From Legionella parisiensis (GTDB lineage Bacteria; Pseudomonadota; Gammaproteobacteria; Legionellales; Legionellaceae), in NCBI RefSeq assembly GCF_001467945.1, contig NZ_LNYQ01000013.1, positions 1,649,404-1,713,403 of the forward strand: a stretch of 64,000 nt of DNA, given 5' to 3'. A program made the translations under genes and the position numbers. This document shows, in pieces, positions 35,728-45,187 of this stretch. Below the pieces are notes generated by a model. The model did no database searches, was not told where the DNA came from, and saw nothing but the letters and a program-made list of their open reading frames with translations. Numbering within the stretch: the first letter of the stretch is position 1; each line of letters starts with the position of its first letter.

Positions 35728-37737
35728 TCAATCGATTTTAATATCACCCCGAATTATATTTTTACGTAAGAAACGTGCCGGTGATAATGCATAATGCAAA
35801 TTTCTAGGCAAACAGCTTATTTCGTTATTGATTACTGAAGCGAGCCACTCTGCACATAAGGGAATTGTTGTAAGACCTCGAGAACCAAAGCCAGCACAAG
35901 CATAAAGTCCTCGATAATAGGAGCCGGATTTAGCTATCCAACGTTTTGCATTGGTTTCCATGCAAGCAAATTGCTCCACAAATTTTTCCGCCTCTGCGAT
36001 TTTACCAACTAAAGGAAGATAATCAGGAGTTGACGCCCTGACACCTGCCCAATGATTACTAACCTCATCAGACCATAAAACTTCCGGGGCTAATTGTTTA
36101 AGCTTAGCCAAATTATCGCGATCATCTTCAGGCTTTATTTGCGATTCGGCTGATTTTAATTCATAGGTAGCACCTAACTGATGAGTACCTTGTAATGCGG
36201 GAAGTACATGCCCCTGTCCACATAAAGGCAATTTTAAACAAGCGCTTTGCTCGGTTGTTAAAATTGCTGTCATTTGTCCCCGAATAGGCTTAACAGGCAA
36301 ATGCTTCGTTTCTTTGAATGAATTAATTTTATGACCATTTGCTAAAATAAGAACATCAGTTTCCAAATCATTCACGACCCATTGATTATCGAAAAACAAT
36401 TGGTTTACTGAGGTATTAGTCAATAAGGAAATACCATCCGTGTTAATTAAAAATTGACATAATTCCGGAGAGTTTATCCATCCTGACAAAGGAATGTACA
36501 ACCCAGGCTTATCTAACAAAAATCCTGATAATTGCGAAGCCTGTTCCACATCTACAAGAGTCCCTAACTTTGGATAATGGGCCAGCCAGGAACGTAAGCT
36601 GGATTGGGCTGCTTTTTCCTTCTCAGAGTAAGAAAGTAATAAGGAACCGCTTAACTCACCAATTGTTGTCTGCTTTAAAATACCCTGATAAGTGCGCACA
36701 GCATATAAAAATGCGGTTAACATAAATTGAGTCAAAGGAGAGCTGTACGCAGATAGTTTAGGAAATAAAACCGCTTGCTGATTTGCCGATCCGCCGCGTG
36801 CTATTTGACTTAATTCATCAATAATTGTTACTTTCCACCCACGCTTATTCAGAGCATGTGCTGTAAAACAACCTGCCAAGCCAGCGCCTATAATTACAGC
36901 TGATTTTCTGGAATACTTTTCTGGGCTTCCCACATGCCACGGAGTATGGCGTTTTGCAGCTTTTTGTGGTGTTATTTGCGCAAAATGCGCACAAACCATA
37001 TGGCGTTTGGAACCAAACCCTTTTCTTTTTTTAACAACAAATCCATGTTGGCTTAAACTTGTTTTAACAGAACCTGCAGCTGTATAAGTTGCCAAGGTAG
37101 TTTCTTTATTAGACAGCATAGCAATTACTTTCATTAAAGCATCAGACCACATGCTTTGATTTTTTTCTGGGGCAAAACCATCAAGAAACCAAGCGTCAAT
37201 AAAAGCGGTTCTGAGCTGACTCTCAAGCGATGACTCGCCGCAAATTAATAGCTGCTCATAGCACTCGAGTGCATCTCCTAACATTAATGTCAGAGTCACT
37301 CTACCATCACAAAATGAAAGATGATGATATCCGGGAGTTAATACAGGATAACTTGCTATAAGTTGCTGAGCTTGGTTTTCCAATTGTGGCCAGGAAGCTA
37401 GACTTTTCGTTAAGTCAGCAAGAGATAAAGGATGCTTTTCACATGAAATAAAGTGTAATTGACATGATTTAGGAGCATATTGCTCCCACAAATCCCAACT
37501 TACAAGAAAATTCAAGCCAATTCCAAAACCAGTTTCTGCTATAGTAAATTTTTGTATTTTATCAGAAGAAAGAGACTGCCAACGTTTGATTAAGTCATTT
37601 CCATCAATAAATACATAAAGTGATTGATTAATCGCACCCTCTGCAGAATGGTAAACATCATCATACTGTGTTGAAAAAGGCAGAGCTCCATGCCACTCCA
37701 ACTCTGCCTCATTAATAGGTACAAAAAAATTACTCAC
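35728..37737 (-). CDS. mnmC: Bifunctional tRNA mnm5s2U biosynthesis protein MnmC
   Basis: About 669 residues with both halves: an N-terminal SAM-dependent methyltransferase (FVPINEAELEWHGALPFST, ETGFGIGLNFL, AWFLDGFAPEKN) and a C-terminal FAD oxidoreductase (SAVIIGAGLAGCFTAHAL, GSANQQAVLFPKL, WAGVRASTPDYLP). It removes the carboxymethyl group of cmnm5s2U34 and then methylates the amine in tRNA wobble uridines. The start is either GTG at 37737 or TTG at 37743; both overlap the end of the transporter gene, so translation is probably coupled. Fused form is usual in gammaproteobacteria. Confidence 0.95.
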   Translation of the reverse strand: MSNFFVPINEAELEWHGALPFSTQYDDVYHSAEGAINQSLYVFIDGNDLIKRWQSLSSDKIQKFTIAETGFGIGLNFLVSWDLWEQYAPKSCQLHFISCEKHPLSLADLTKSLASWPQLENQAQQLIASYPVLTPGYHHLSFCDGRVTLTLMLGDALECYEQLLICGESSLESQLRTAFIDAWFLDGFAPEKNQSMWSDALMKVIAMLSNKETTLATYTAAGSVKTSLSQHGFVVKKRKGFGSKRHMVCAHFAQITPQKAAKRHTPWHVGSPEKYSRKSAVIIGAGLAGCFTAHALNKRGWKVTIIDELSQIARGGSANQQAVLFPKLSAYSSPLTQFMLTAFLYAVRTYQGILKQTTIGELSGSLLLSYSEKEKAAQSSLRSWLAHYPKLGTLVDVEQASQLSGFLLDKPGLYIPLSGWINSPELCQFLINTDGISLLTNTSVNQLFFDNQWVVNDLETDVLILANGHKINSFKETKHLPVKPIRGQMTAILTTEQSACLKLPLCGQGHVLPALQGTHQLGATYELKSAESQIKPEDDRDNLAKLKQLAPEVLWSDEVSNHWAGVRASTPDYLPLVGKIAEAEKFVEQFACMETNAKRWIAKSGSYYRGLYACAGFGSRGLTTIPLCAEWLASVINNEISCLPRNLHYALSPARFLRKNIIRGDIKID

Positions 37738-39259
37738 ATACAACCACTCGATTCGTAGCCATACTTTTGGCTTCTTGTAATTCAGTCGGTTTTCTTTCCT
37801 GTATCATCTGCCGTAACTTGGGGACCATGACAAAAAGTACAATTGAAGAACCAATTGCAAATAGACCTAACATTAAAAACACATGGCTGTAACCATCATT
37901 AGTAACTAAAGGTGAAACACTCTCTTGTCCTTCGATCATCATGTTTGAACTGTAGCTGGACAAGGCCGCACCGACACCCGTATTTAACATCAACATTCCC
38001 ATCATCACACCTTGTAATGATGAAGGGGCTAAATAGCCTATCATAGCATAACCAATTGGGGATATTAAAAGCTCACCAATGCTCTGCAAAATATAACTCA
38101 AGACAATCCAGCCCGGATTCACCAACCCTTCGTAGTTGGCATAAGTGATACCAATAGGTAATATGACAAAAGCAATACCTATAAAAAGCAATGCCAATGC
38201 AAATTGAGTGGGAATATTAATTTGCACTCCATTTTTGCGCATCTTATGCAGCAAAATCCCTAATAATGGCCCCCCAATAACGATAGCTATTGTATTAATA
38301 TTTTGGAACCATTGCGGTGGAATGACCCCGCTTGCATAATCACGCTGTACATTATGGTCAATAAAGACCGTAAGACCCATGGGCGCTATTTGATAAAGCA
38401 TCCAAAAGACAGTTCCCACAATCATGAGTACAGCAAAAGCAACTATTTTATCTTTTGCTTCTTTTGTTGGTTGTTGTTTTGCCAAATACAAAATAACACC
38501 CAACATTAACAGTCCTGTTAACAATACCAATTTTTTAGCCCAATCTGCATATTGAAGCATTTGGCTTAAAAGAAATGGGAGTAATACAATCAGAAAAATA
38601 CCTAAAAGAATGGCTTTTTTTTGGGACATTTTGTCTTTTCTGGAAAAAATCGTATCTTTATCTGATAATTGTTGCCAACAATACAAACATATAATTAATG
38701 CAATCAAATTTCCCAAGCTGCTAAGAAGAAAGAGTCGTTCATAGTTCTGAGTCAACTGAAATAATCCACTTAAGCTAAAACCAACAAAAAAACCAATATT
38801 CATACCCGCATAATTCATTAGAAATGCTGTTTCACGTCGAGTATCTTCTGGAGAAAAGCGTTGAGTTAGCATGCAATTTAAACAAGTCACGTTCAAACCA
38901 GAACCCGTTAAGAAAGCCGCCAAGCCATAATAAAGAAATGAAATATCACCGAATGAAAGCAGGATACAACCAATAATTTGCGCCACCATTCCCGCGCAAA
39001 ACAATGCACGATTAGAGAGCAAACGCCCACCCCAAAAACCACCAAGCAAATGCAGTCCATAATTAAAAGCAATGAAAACACCCATGACGCTATTAGCAGT
39101 GCTGATTTGAAGTCCTAACCGCCCTTCCATGTATAAAACAAGCGTTGAATAAAGAACACTGAAGCTTAATGTAGAAACAATCTGAATAAAAAAAAGAGGA
39201 ACAATTCCTTGCGGCATTGATTGTATGAATTCCTTTTTGTTTGTCATGATCGACATCAT
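37730..39259 (-). CDS. POT/PTR-family peptide:proton symporter (MFS)
   Basis: 509 residues, about 14 hydrophobic segments as in bacterial POT carriers. The family signature region appears as AFLMNYAGMNIGFFVGF, and the N-terminal LVLYMEGRLG stands where other POTs have the ExxER proton-coupling motif, here shortened. Such carriers import di- and tripeptides with protons, a plausible carbon source for an amino-acid-consuming intracellular bacterium. AAGGA before the ATG at 39259. The 3' end overlaps the mnmC start. Confidence 0.9.
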   Translation of the reverse strand: MMSIMTNKKEFIQSMPQGIVPLFFIQIVSTLSFSVLYSTLVLYMEGRLGLQISTANSVMGVFIAFNYGLHLLGGFWGGRLLSNRALFCAGMVAQIIGCILLSFGDISFLYYGLAAFLTGSGLNVTCLNCMLTQRFSPEDTRRETAFLMNYAGMNIGFFVGFSLSGLFQLTQNYERLFLLSSLGNLIALIICLYCWQQLSDKDTIFSRKDKMSQKKAILLGIFLIVLLPFLLSQMLQYADWAKKLVLLTGLLMLGVILYLAKQQPTKEAKDKIVAFAVLMIVGTVFWMLYQIAPMGLTVFIDHNVQRDYASGVIPPQWFQNINTIAIVIGGPLLGILLHKMRKNGVQINIPTQFALALLFIGIAFVILPIGITYANYEGLVNPGWIVLSYILQSIGELLISPIGYAMIGYLAPSSLQGVMMGMLMLNTGVGAALSSYSSNMMIEGQESVSPLVTNDGYSHVFLMLGLFAIGSSIVLFVMVPKLRQMIQERKPTELQEAKSMATNRVVVCE

Positions 39260-39445
39260 CTTACTTCCTTGTTAAAGAACGTCTCTGAATATGACATGTG
39301 AAAAAATTACTGTCTAGGGTATTTTTAAAAATTTATTTTTCTTTTTTTCTGTTCCGAAAATGAGTCTGGATTTGACTTTTGGTGCGTTGCAGCAAAAGTC
39401 AAAATTGAGAGGTTATCTATCTTCTCTCCCACGGACTACGCTACA

Positions 39446-39467
39446 CCTGAGTTACAAAAAACTCAGG
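39446..39467. repeat. Intergenic hairpin after hemL
   Basis: CCTGAGTT and AACTCAGG form an 8-bp stem with a 6-base loop, 16 bases beyond the hemL stop. On the minus strand it reads into GTGTAGCG, similar to the other GTAGC-type repeats. The remaining 200 bases of this gap up to the transporter gene show no ORF. Confidence 0.5.
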
Positions 39468-39483
39468 CCAGAGTATTCCCATA

Positions 39484-40770
39484 CTATTTTTTTAATTGGC
39501 TTAATACTTCTTCAGCAGCCATTTGTGTTTTTATAATTTCATTTGTTCCATGTGCACTGGAAACAAATCCAGCCTCATACATGGAAGGAGCAAAATAAAT
39601 ACCTTTTCCTAACATTCCATGATAAAACTTTTTAAATAAAACCTCATCTGAGGCCGCAATGTCCGCATAATCAGCAATATGCTTTTTCTCTGTAAAACAA
39701 AAGCCAAACATTCCACCTAATGAAGCACTAAAAAATGGGATATCTAATGTTTCAGCGACAGAAGCCAATGCCAAAGTTAATGCTTGGGTAGTCTCACTTA
39801 ATTGGGTAAAAAATCCTGGTTTTTCAATTTCGGATAAAGTTGCAAGACCTGCTGCCATCGCTAATGGATTGCCAGATAGTGTGCCTGCTTGATAAACTGG
39901 CCCCTCAGGAGCCAAAAAGGACATAATATCTGCCCTGCCGCCTAAAGCACCTACAGGCATACCGCCACCAATCACTTTACCAAGGGTAGTAATATCAGGA
40001 GTAATTCCGAAAATCCCTTGGGCCCCTGTTAACCCTACTCTAAAGCCAGTCATTACCTCATCAAAGATCAATAAAGCTTTGTATTGATCACATAATTGAC
40101 GCAATCCTTTCAGGAATTCAGGCTCAGGCAAAACAAATCCCATATTTCCAGCTACAGGCTCTAATATTACTGCGGCAATATCATCAGGAAATTTTTCAAA
40201 TAATTGCGCAGTTTGTTCTAGATCATTAAAATTTGCGGTTAGTGTATGTTCGGTAACACTTTGTGGAATTCCTGGGGTTGAAGGAATGCCTAATGTGAGT
40301 AGACCAGAACCTGCTTTAACTAATAAACTGTCGCTATGCCCGTGATAACACCCGTTAAATTTAATAAATTTATTTTTTTGAGTCACTCCACGAGCCAGTC
40401 TGATTGCTGTCATTGTTGCTTCAGTACCAGAGTTCACCATGCGTACTTTTTCAATTGAAGGAATTAAAGAGATGATTTTTTCGGCCAGTTGTACTTCAAG
40501 TTCAGTAGGCGCTCCAAAACTTATACCACTATGAAGCACTTTATTCACCGCTTCGATTACAGCTGGATGACAATGTCCAAGGATTAACGGCCCCCAAGAG
40601 CCAACATAATCAATATATTCATTATTATCTACATCAACAAGATATGCACCTTTACCATGTTTAAAAAAAATAGGGTCGCCACCAACACTTTTAAACGCTC
40701 GCACGGGTGAATTAACTCCTCCAGGGATAAGTGTTTGGGCTTGATGAAACAAATCTGTTGAACGTGTCAT
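39484..40770 (-). CDS. hemL: Glutamate-1-semialdehyde 2,1-aminomutase
   Basis: 428 residues. PLP enzyme of class III aminotransferase fold: [20 protein letters not shown] at the N-terminus, [26 protein letters not shown], and the Schiff-base lysine in [14 protein letters not shown]. It makes 5-aminolevulinate in the C5 haem pathway. GGAGG six bases before the ATG. hemJ, a later haem-pathway gene, lies 0.4 kb away on the same strand, and a rubredoxin gene is divergent from it. Confidence 0.98.
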   Translation of the reverse strand: MTRSTDLFHQAQTLIPGGVNSPVRAFKSVGGDPIFFKHGKGAYLVDVDNNEYIDYVGSWGPLILGHCHPAVIEAVNKVLHSGISFGAPTELEVQLAEKIISLIPSIEKVRMVNSGTEATMTAIRLARGVTQKNKFIKFNGCYHGHSDSLLVKAGSGLLTLGIPSTPGIPQSVTEHTLTANFNDLEQTAQLFEKFPDDIAAVILEPVAGNMGFVLPEPEFLKGLRQLCDQYKALLIFDEVMTGFRVGLTGAQGIFGITPDITTLGKVIGGGMPVGALGGRADIMSFLAPEGPVYQAGTLSGNPLAMAAGLATLSEIEKPGFFTQLSETTQALTLALASVAETLDIPFFSASLGGMFGFCFTEKKHIADYADIAASDEVLFKKFYHGMLGKGIYFAPSMYEAGFVSSAHGTNEIIKTQMAAEEVLSQLKK

Positions 40771-40894
40771 AAAAAACCTCCATAATTATGCGGTATAATA
40801 TTACAGACATTCTTAATATTTGGCAAAAAAAATGCTTTATCTTTACATCGAAGCCCACAATAGCTAAATTACGCCCTTTTAAACGAGTATTATC

Positions 40895-41071
40895 ATGCAA
40901 GAATATAAAAAATATATTTGTGTCATCTGTGGTTTTATTTATGATGAAGCCGAGGGATGGCCTGAAGATGGAATTGAACCAGGTACACGTTGGGAAGACG
41001 TTCCCGAAAATTGGTTCTGCCCAGATTGTGGCGCCGGTAAAGAAGATTTTGACATGGTTGAAATGGAATAA
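40895..41071 (+). CDS. rubA: Rubredoxin
   Basis: 58 residues, too small to be caught by a 60-residue cutoff. The two iron-binding knuckles are obvious: [15 protein letters not shown] and [13 protein letters not shown], with the four Cys ligands for a single Fe, and [15 protein letters not shown] between them. It is a cytoplasmic one-electron carrier. Divergent from hemL with about 125 bases between, and followed by a strong palindrome before convergent hemJ. The ribosome binding site is weak (CGAG). Confidence 0.95.
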   Translation: MQEYKKYICVICGFIYDEAEGWPEDGIEPGTRWEDVPENWFCPDCGAGKEDFDMVEME

Positions 41072-41135
41072 GTCTTATTAGCAGGAATGTGCACTCTAAA
41101 TTATTCGTCTTTATAAAATTGTAGCATGAGTGCGA

Positions 41136-41170
41136 TGCAGCGAAACCGGGCGATACTTGGTTTCGCTGCA
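41136..41170. repeat. Palindromic repeat between rubA and hemJ
   Basis: A perfect 12-bp stem (TGCAGCGAAACC with GGTTTCGCTGCA) and 11-base loop lie between convergent genes. The flank GTAGCATGAGTGCGATGCAGCG matches the dispersed GTAGC-type family. It may also terminate transcription from one or both sides, although no T-run follows. Confidence 0.65.
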
Positions 41171-41181
41171 CGGATTACAAT

Positions 41182-41601
41182 TTACGGTTTTACTACAACC
41201 AGTATCACTACTCCTATCAACAATAAGGTCGGCATTTCATTATAAATACGAAAAAAACGGGCGCGCTTTTGATTTTTATTTTGTGCAAACCCCTTTAAAT
41301 AATGTCCACATAGCATGTGATAAATCCATAAAATAACTACCAGACTCAATTTGGCGTGCATCCATCCTGCTTTCAGATAATAAGATGGATTATAACTAAG
41401 AAGCCATAATCCCAATAAAGTAGTCATTATTGCAGCAGGCCAAGTTATTCCATAATAAAGTCTTTTTTCCATTATTTTAAAACGAATAAGACTTGTTTCA
41501 TCATCAGTATCGGCATGATAAACAAACAATCTCGGTAAATAAAACAACCCAGCAAACCAGGCAACCATAGCAATGATATGAAACGCTTTAATATACAACA
41601 T
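41182..41601 (-). CDS. hemJ: Protoporphyrinogen IX oxidase, HemJ type
   Basis: 139 residues, four membrane helices, with the conserved LYIKAFHIIAMVAWFAGLFYLPRLFVYH N-terminal region (shared His/Arg/Tyr), GWMHAKLSLV and a late NEMPTLLL. HemJ is a membrane haem-binding oxidase that replaces HemG or HemY in many bacteria. It starts two bases after the terC stop with AGGAAA inside the end of terC, so both are co-translated. Near hemL, consistent with haem synthesis. Confidence 0.92.
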   Translation of the reverse strand: MLYIKAFHIIAMVAWFAGLFYLPRLFVYHADTDDETSLIRFKIMEKRLYYGITWPAAIMTTLLGLWLLSYNPSYYLKAGWMHAKLSLVVILWIYHMLCGHYLKGFAQNKNQKRARFFRIYNEMPTLLLIGVVILVVVKP

Positions 41602-41603
41602 AA

Positions 41604-42335
41604 TTAATTTCCTGAACGATGCTTTCGTTTTTTTCGAGAATGCTTTATCAAGTTCAACGCCTCTACTCCCAATGAGAAACCCATGGCAAAATAAATATAT
41701 CCTCGAGGAATATGGAAAGAAAATCCATCAGCAACAAGTACCATGCCAATCAAAATTAAGTAACTTAATGCGAGCATCTTGATTGTGGGATATTCTTTAA
41801 TAAATGCACTTACTGCTTCACTAGCAAAAATCATAATGAGAATAGCACACGTAATTGCGACTGCCATGACCCAAAAGTGTGAGGTTAATCCCACTGCAGT
41901 TAAGACACTATCTAAAGAAAATATAATATCCATTAATGCAATTTGGAAAATAACTGCTTTAAAGGTTGTTTTAAATGCTCCAGTCTTCGTTTCACCAGTT
42001 AATACCGGCTCAGTGGTCACATCCTGATGAATTTCTTCTGTTGCTTTCCAAATTAGAAAAGCACCACCTCCCAAAAGAAAAAGATCACGTGCAGAAAACG
42101 ACATATGAGCCACATAAAGCAAAGGTTTAGTCAATTTGATTAGATCAACTGCTACCATTAATAGAATCAAACGCATAACCCAAGAAAGCGTAAGTCCCAA
42201 GCGCCTTGCTTTTTTTCTCTGTTTGGGTGGTAGTTTTTCAGATAAAATAGATAAAATAACAAGATTGTCAATTCCCAAGACAATTTCCAATATGATTAAA
42301 ACGATTAAGCCTACCGCAATATCAATAAAATCCAT
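41604..42335 (-). CDS. TerC-family integral membrane protein
   Basis: 243 residues with about seven helices and the acidic membrane motifs of TerC: LGIDNLVILSIL in helix 2 and DIIFSLDSVLTAVG in the second half, a pseudo-symmetric pair thought to bind metal ions. Recent work on the family points to manganese handling or metallation of exported proteins; tellurite resistance is the historical name. The ATG at 42335 has GAGGA seven bases upstream (a TTG lies one codon further up). Operon with hemJ. Confidence 0.92.
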   Translation of the reverse strand: MDFIDIAVGLIVLIILEIVLGIDNLVILSILSEKLPPKQRKKARRLGLTLSWVMRLILLMVAVDLIKLTKPLLYVAHMSFSARDLFLLGGGAFLIWKATEEIHQDVTTEPVLTGETKTGAFKTTFKAVIFQIALMDIIFSLDSVLTAVGLTSHFWVMAVAITCAILIMIFASEAVSAFIKEYPTIKMLALSYLILIGMVLVADGFSFHIPRGYIYFAMGFSLGVEALNLIKHSRKKRKHRSGN

Positions 42336-42465
42336 CAAAAATCCTCTGATATCAGAAATTGAAAAAATATATCATATACTCTTTATCTTATATTTACCTA
42401 TATCTTTCTGTAAAATCTAGGGCATAACTTTATTGAAAGCATGATGTTTTTATAAAGGCAAATGA

Positions 42466-42494
42466 TTCACTTTATTCTTTGGCTTCGATATAAT
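42466..42494 (+). promoter_or_regulatory. Probable pcnB promoter
   Basis: TTCACT (42466-42471), 17-base spacer, perfect TATAAT (42489-42494). Expected transcription start near 42501, about 27 bases before the proposed pcnB start, which supports a start close to 42528 rather than further downstream. Confidence 0.6.
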
Positions 42495-42527
42495 ATCCGC
42501 GTCATATTAATCTTGTGAGATACAGAG

Positions 42528-43874
42528 ATCATCAAATTTATCAAAAAGCTGCTAAAGAGAAACAGAGCTCATGTACAGCCTGTTGCTTCAGCTTATATAA
42601 TCCCAAGGAATAAGCATTCCATATCTAAAGCAGACATTAGCAACAATGCGCTCAAGGTTCTGAACCGCTTAATTGGTGCGGGGTTTCAGGCATACATTGT
42701 TGGAGGTAGTGTCAGAGATTTGCTGCTGCATAAAGCCCCCAAAGATTTTGATGTGGCTACAGATGCAACGCCCAATCAAGTTAAAAATTTATTTAGAAAT
42801 GGACGAATTATTGGTCGTCGCTTCAAACTTGTCCATATACTCTTCCATCGCGAAATTATTGAAGTTGCCACCTTTAGAAGTCACGTAGCTATTGATGAGA
42901 GTCAGCTAACAAATGAACGAGGTATGTTAGTTAGGGATAATGCTTACGGCTCCCTTGATGAAGATGCCTGGAGACGTGATTTCACGATCAACTCACTTTA
43001 TTACAATATCAACGATTCATCGATTATTGATTTTACTGGCGGCGTAAAAGATGTTGAAGAAAAGCTCATTCGTATGATTGGTGATCCAATAAAACGTTAT
43101 CAGGAAGACCCTGTACGCATGCTACGTGCAATTCGCTTTAGTGCAAAATTAAACTTTAAACTTGCGCGAGAAACTGAAGCACCCTTCCCTGAGATTAGCC
43201 ATCTTATTACTCATGTCTCCAACTCACGTTTATTTGATGAGATGACTAAGCTATATCAGTGCGGCAATGCAGTAGCAGTACAAGGATTGCTTATGAAATA
43301 TGGCTTGTTTCAATATCTATGTCATCAAACTCATGGACTATTAAACAGTTCTTATCCTGTAAATGCGTTATTAACGATAGCTCTTGAGAATACCGATACT
43401 CGTATTCATGAGGAAAAGCCAGTTACACCAGCATTTTTATTTGCAGTTCTTTTATGGTTTCCTATGATCGAATGTGCAAAAGAGTTACAAAAGACAGGAA
43501 TAGATCCGCTTCCTGCTATTGAAAAAGCGATGTCGCTTGTCCTTGCAGAGCAAAATAAAATAATTTCAATTCCTAAACGTTATACACAAATTATTCGTGA
43601 AATCTGGTTGTTACAGTACCGCTTCGCCAAGAGACTTGGAGGAAGAGCATTTAATCTTTTACAACACCCACGTTTTAGAGCAGCCTATGATTTCATGGCA
43701 TTACGTGCTCTTGCAGGTGACGAATCCATGGAGCTTGCACAATGGTGGACAGCATTTCAGGATGCAGACGAAGCAGAACAAACTGAAATGGTTGCGCAGC
43801 TCACGCCTGACTTGCCGAAACGAAAACGACGTCGTAAAAAACCTAAAAGTATTAAAGCTAGTGATTCAGAATGA
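42528..43874 (+). CDS. pcnB: Poly(A) polymerase I, probably with a non-canonical start codon
   Basis: About 448 residues if begun at the ATC at 42528. The N-terminus matches PcnB (IIPRNKHSISKADISNNAL), then the catalytic AYIVGGSVRDLLL and DFDVATDAT aspartates, RRDFTINSLYY, GDPIKRYQEDPVRMLRAIRFSAKL, and a lysine/arginine-rich tail. It adds 3' poly(A) tails that promote RNA decay. In frame, the last stop is at 42516-42518 and no ATG or GTG occurs before the TTG at 42720, which lies after GGSVRD and would remove the active site. GAGA is about seven bases before 42528. E. coli pcnB uses AUU. Exact start codon is uncertain. Confidence 0.9.
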   Translation: MIKFIKKLLKRNRAHVQPVASAYIIPRNKHSISKADISNNALKVLNRLIGAGFQAYIVGGSVRDLLLHKAPKDFDVATDATPNQVKNLFRNGRIIGRRFKLVHILFHREIIEVATFRSHVAIDESQLTNERGMLVRDNAYGSLDEDAWRRDFTINSLYYNINDSSIIDFTGGVKDVEEKLIRMIGDPIKRYQEDPVRMLRAIRFSAKLNFKLARETEAPFPEISHLITHVSNSRLFDEMTKLYQCGNAVAVQGLLMKYGLFQYLCHQTHGLLNSSYPVNALLTIALENTDTRIHEEKPVTPAFLFAVLLWFPMIECAKELQKTGIDPLPAIEKAMSLVLAEQNKIISIPKRYTQIIREIWLLQYRFAKRLGGRAFNLLQHPRFRAAYDFMALRALAGDESMELAQWWTAFQDADEAEQTEMVAQLTPDLPKRKRRRKKPKSIKASDSE

Positions 43875-44308
43875 ATGTTTGTTATTTAGGGTTGGGCTCA
43901 AATCAGCATGTACCTGAGCGTCAACTGAGAAAAGCAATCAAATCAATAAAAGCTCTTCGTTCTACTGTTATTACTAAGATTTCAGCTTTTTATTGGAACA
44001 AAGCTTGGGGATTACAAGGCCAACAAGACTTTTGTAATGCTGTGATCGAGCTTTTCACTCTTTTATCACCCTTAGAATTACTTAACGCTTGTCAAAAAAT
44101 CGAGAAAAAACAAGGAAGAATTCGGAAAAAACACTGGGGCCCCAGAGTTATTGACATTGATATTCTATTATATGCGGATAAAGTCATTCACTCTAAAAAA
44201 CTGGTGATACCTCACCCATATATCCAATCTAGAAGCTTTGTTTTAATTCCTCTAATTGAAATAAATCCCAAATATAAATTAAAACTAAAATCTGAATCAC
44301 TTACATAA
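43871..44308 (+). CDS. folK: 2-amino-4-hydroxy-6-hydroxymethyldihydropteridine pyrophosphokinase
   Basis: 145 residues. HPPK signatures: YLGLGSNQ at the N-terminus, FCNAVIEL, and GPRVIDIDILLY with the two Mg-binding aspartates, then IPHPYIQSRSFVLIPL. It transfers pyrophosphate from ATP to the pterin in folate synthesis. The start overlaps the pcnB stop by four bases (ATGA), the standard pcnB-folK arrangement. Slightly short compared with the E. coli enzyme (159). Confidence 0.96.
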   Translation: MNVCYLGLGSNQHVPERQLRKAIKSIKALRSTVITKISAFYWNKAWGLQGQQDFCNAVIELFTLLSPLELLNACQKIEKKQGRIRKKHWGPRVIDIDILLYADKVIHSKKLVIPHPYIQSRSFVLIPLIEINPKYKLKLKSESLT

Positions 44309-44490
44309 TTTTTGTGCTAATTATCAAATGAGTTGATACAGCACAACCGTTCTCTTCTCTAAAGAAATTCCTAATACGATACTAATAATTTGCTCAAACT
44401 AAATTTTTTAATATTTTATGAGGTAAAATAGGTGATTATGGTAAGGAATCTACTATTATTTACAATAACAAATTCAATTGTGAGGCTGCT

Positions 44491-44910
44491 ATGTATAAGA
44501 ATATTTTATTTGCTACGGATTTGCTCAAGGAACATAATCATCTCACAGAAAAAGCAATCGCGATTGCGAAACAATTTGATGCTAAATTATATCTGTTACA
44601 CGTCATTGAACTGCCTGCCAGCTTTCAATTGGCTCAAGGCCTCGGCTTTACAGAATTAGCCAACCCCGCGAAAGACGATGCACAAACAGTACTAGCTTTA
44701 ATAGGCGAAAATTTTAATATTCCACGTGAGCAACAATTTGTTGAGGTAGGTTCAGTTAAAGAACATATCTTCAATAAAGTGAAAGAGTTAAATTGCCAGC
44801 TTATTATTATTGGCAGCCATTCTTCTTCTGGTTTGCAATCATTTTTGGGAAGCACAGCAAATGCTGCAGTCAATCATGCTCCATGTGATGTAATAACCTT
44901 GCGACTTTAA
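44491..44910 (+). CDS. Universal stress protein, UspA family
   Basis: 139 residues, a single Usp domain. YKNILFATDL start, YLLHVIELP strand, and the nucleotide-binding end GSHSSSGLQSFLGSTANAAVNHAPCDV. The usual Gly-2x-Gly-9x-Gly(S/T) motif is modified (SHSSSG...GSTA), so ATP binding is possible but not certain. GAGG six bases before the ATG. Followed by a clear terminator. Probably monocistronic. Confidence 0.92.
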   Translation: MYKNILFATDLLKEHNHLTEKAIAIAKQFDAKLYLLHVIELPASFQLAQGLGFTELANPAKDDAQTVLALIGENFNIPREQQFVEVGSVKEHIFNKVKELNCQLIIIGSHSSSGLQSFLGSTANAAVNHAPCDVITLRL

Positions 44911-44964
44911 AAATGGCAAATCGAGTAGGAAGTAAGCAACCCTACATGTGCTAGATACACATAT

Positions 44965-44991
44965 GGCGGTTTGAGATAAAAGCCGCCTTTT
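44965..44991 (+). terminator. Rho-independent terminator of the universal stress gene
   Basis: GGCGG (44965-44969) and CCGCC (44983-44987) form the stem base, with further TTT/AAA pairing inside, followed by TTTT. The rest of the gap to 45187 is AT-rich with no other recognisable signal. Confidence 0.8.
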
Positions 44992-45187
44992 CCTATTATC
45001 CTTAGTTTATTAATCATTGTTTCTCACCAGCCCTCGAACATCGCCTGTTGCACATCCATTAATCCAGGGGATACAGAGCAACATCGAACTATAAGAAATT
45101 TGTATATCGATTATACTAACAATTAATTTTTTTTGCATGAAAAAAAATCTTACCATGGTCATATTGTAAATTAATTATTACACACCT

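Noticed and set aside
40788-41081. 97-codon plus-strand frame overlapping the rubredoxin gene
   Set aside because: Wrong frame: the frame starting at 40895 gives both rubredoxin iron knuckles.
42673-42888. 71-codon plus-strand frame at the pcnB 5' end
   Set aside because: It is out of frame with the PcnB catalytic motifs; considered as a sign of frameshift but the PcnB frame is continuous upstream to 42519.
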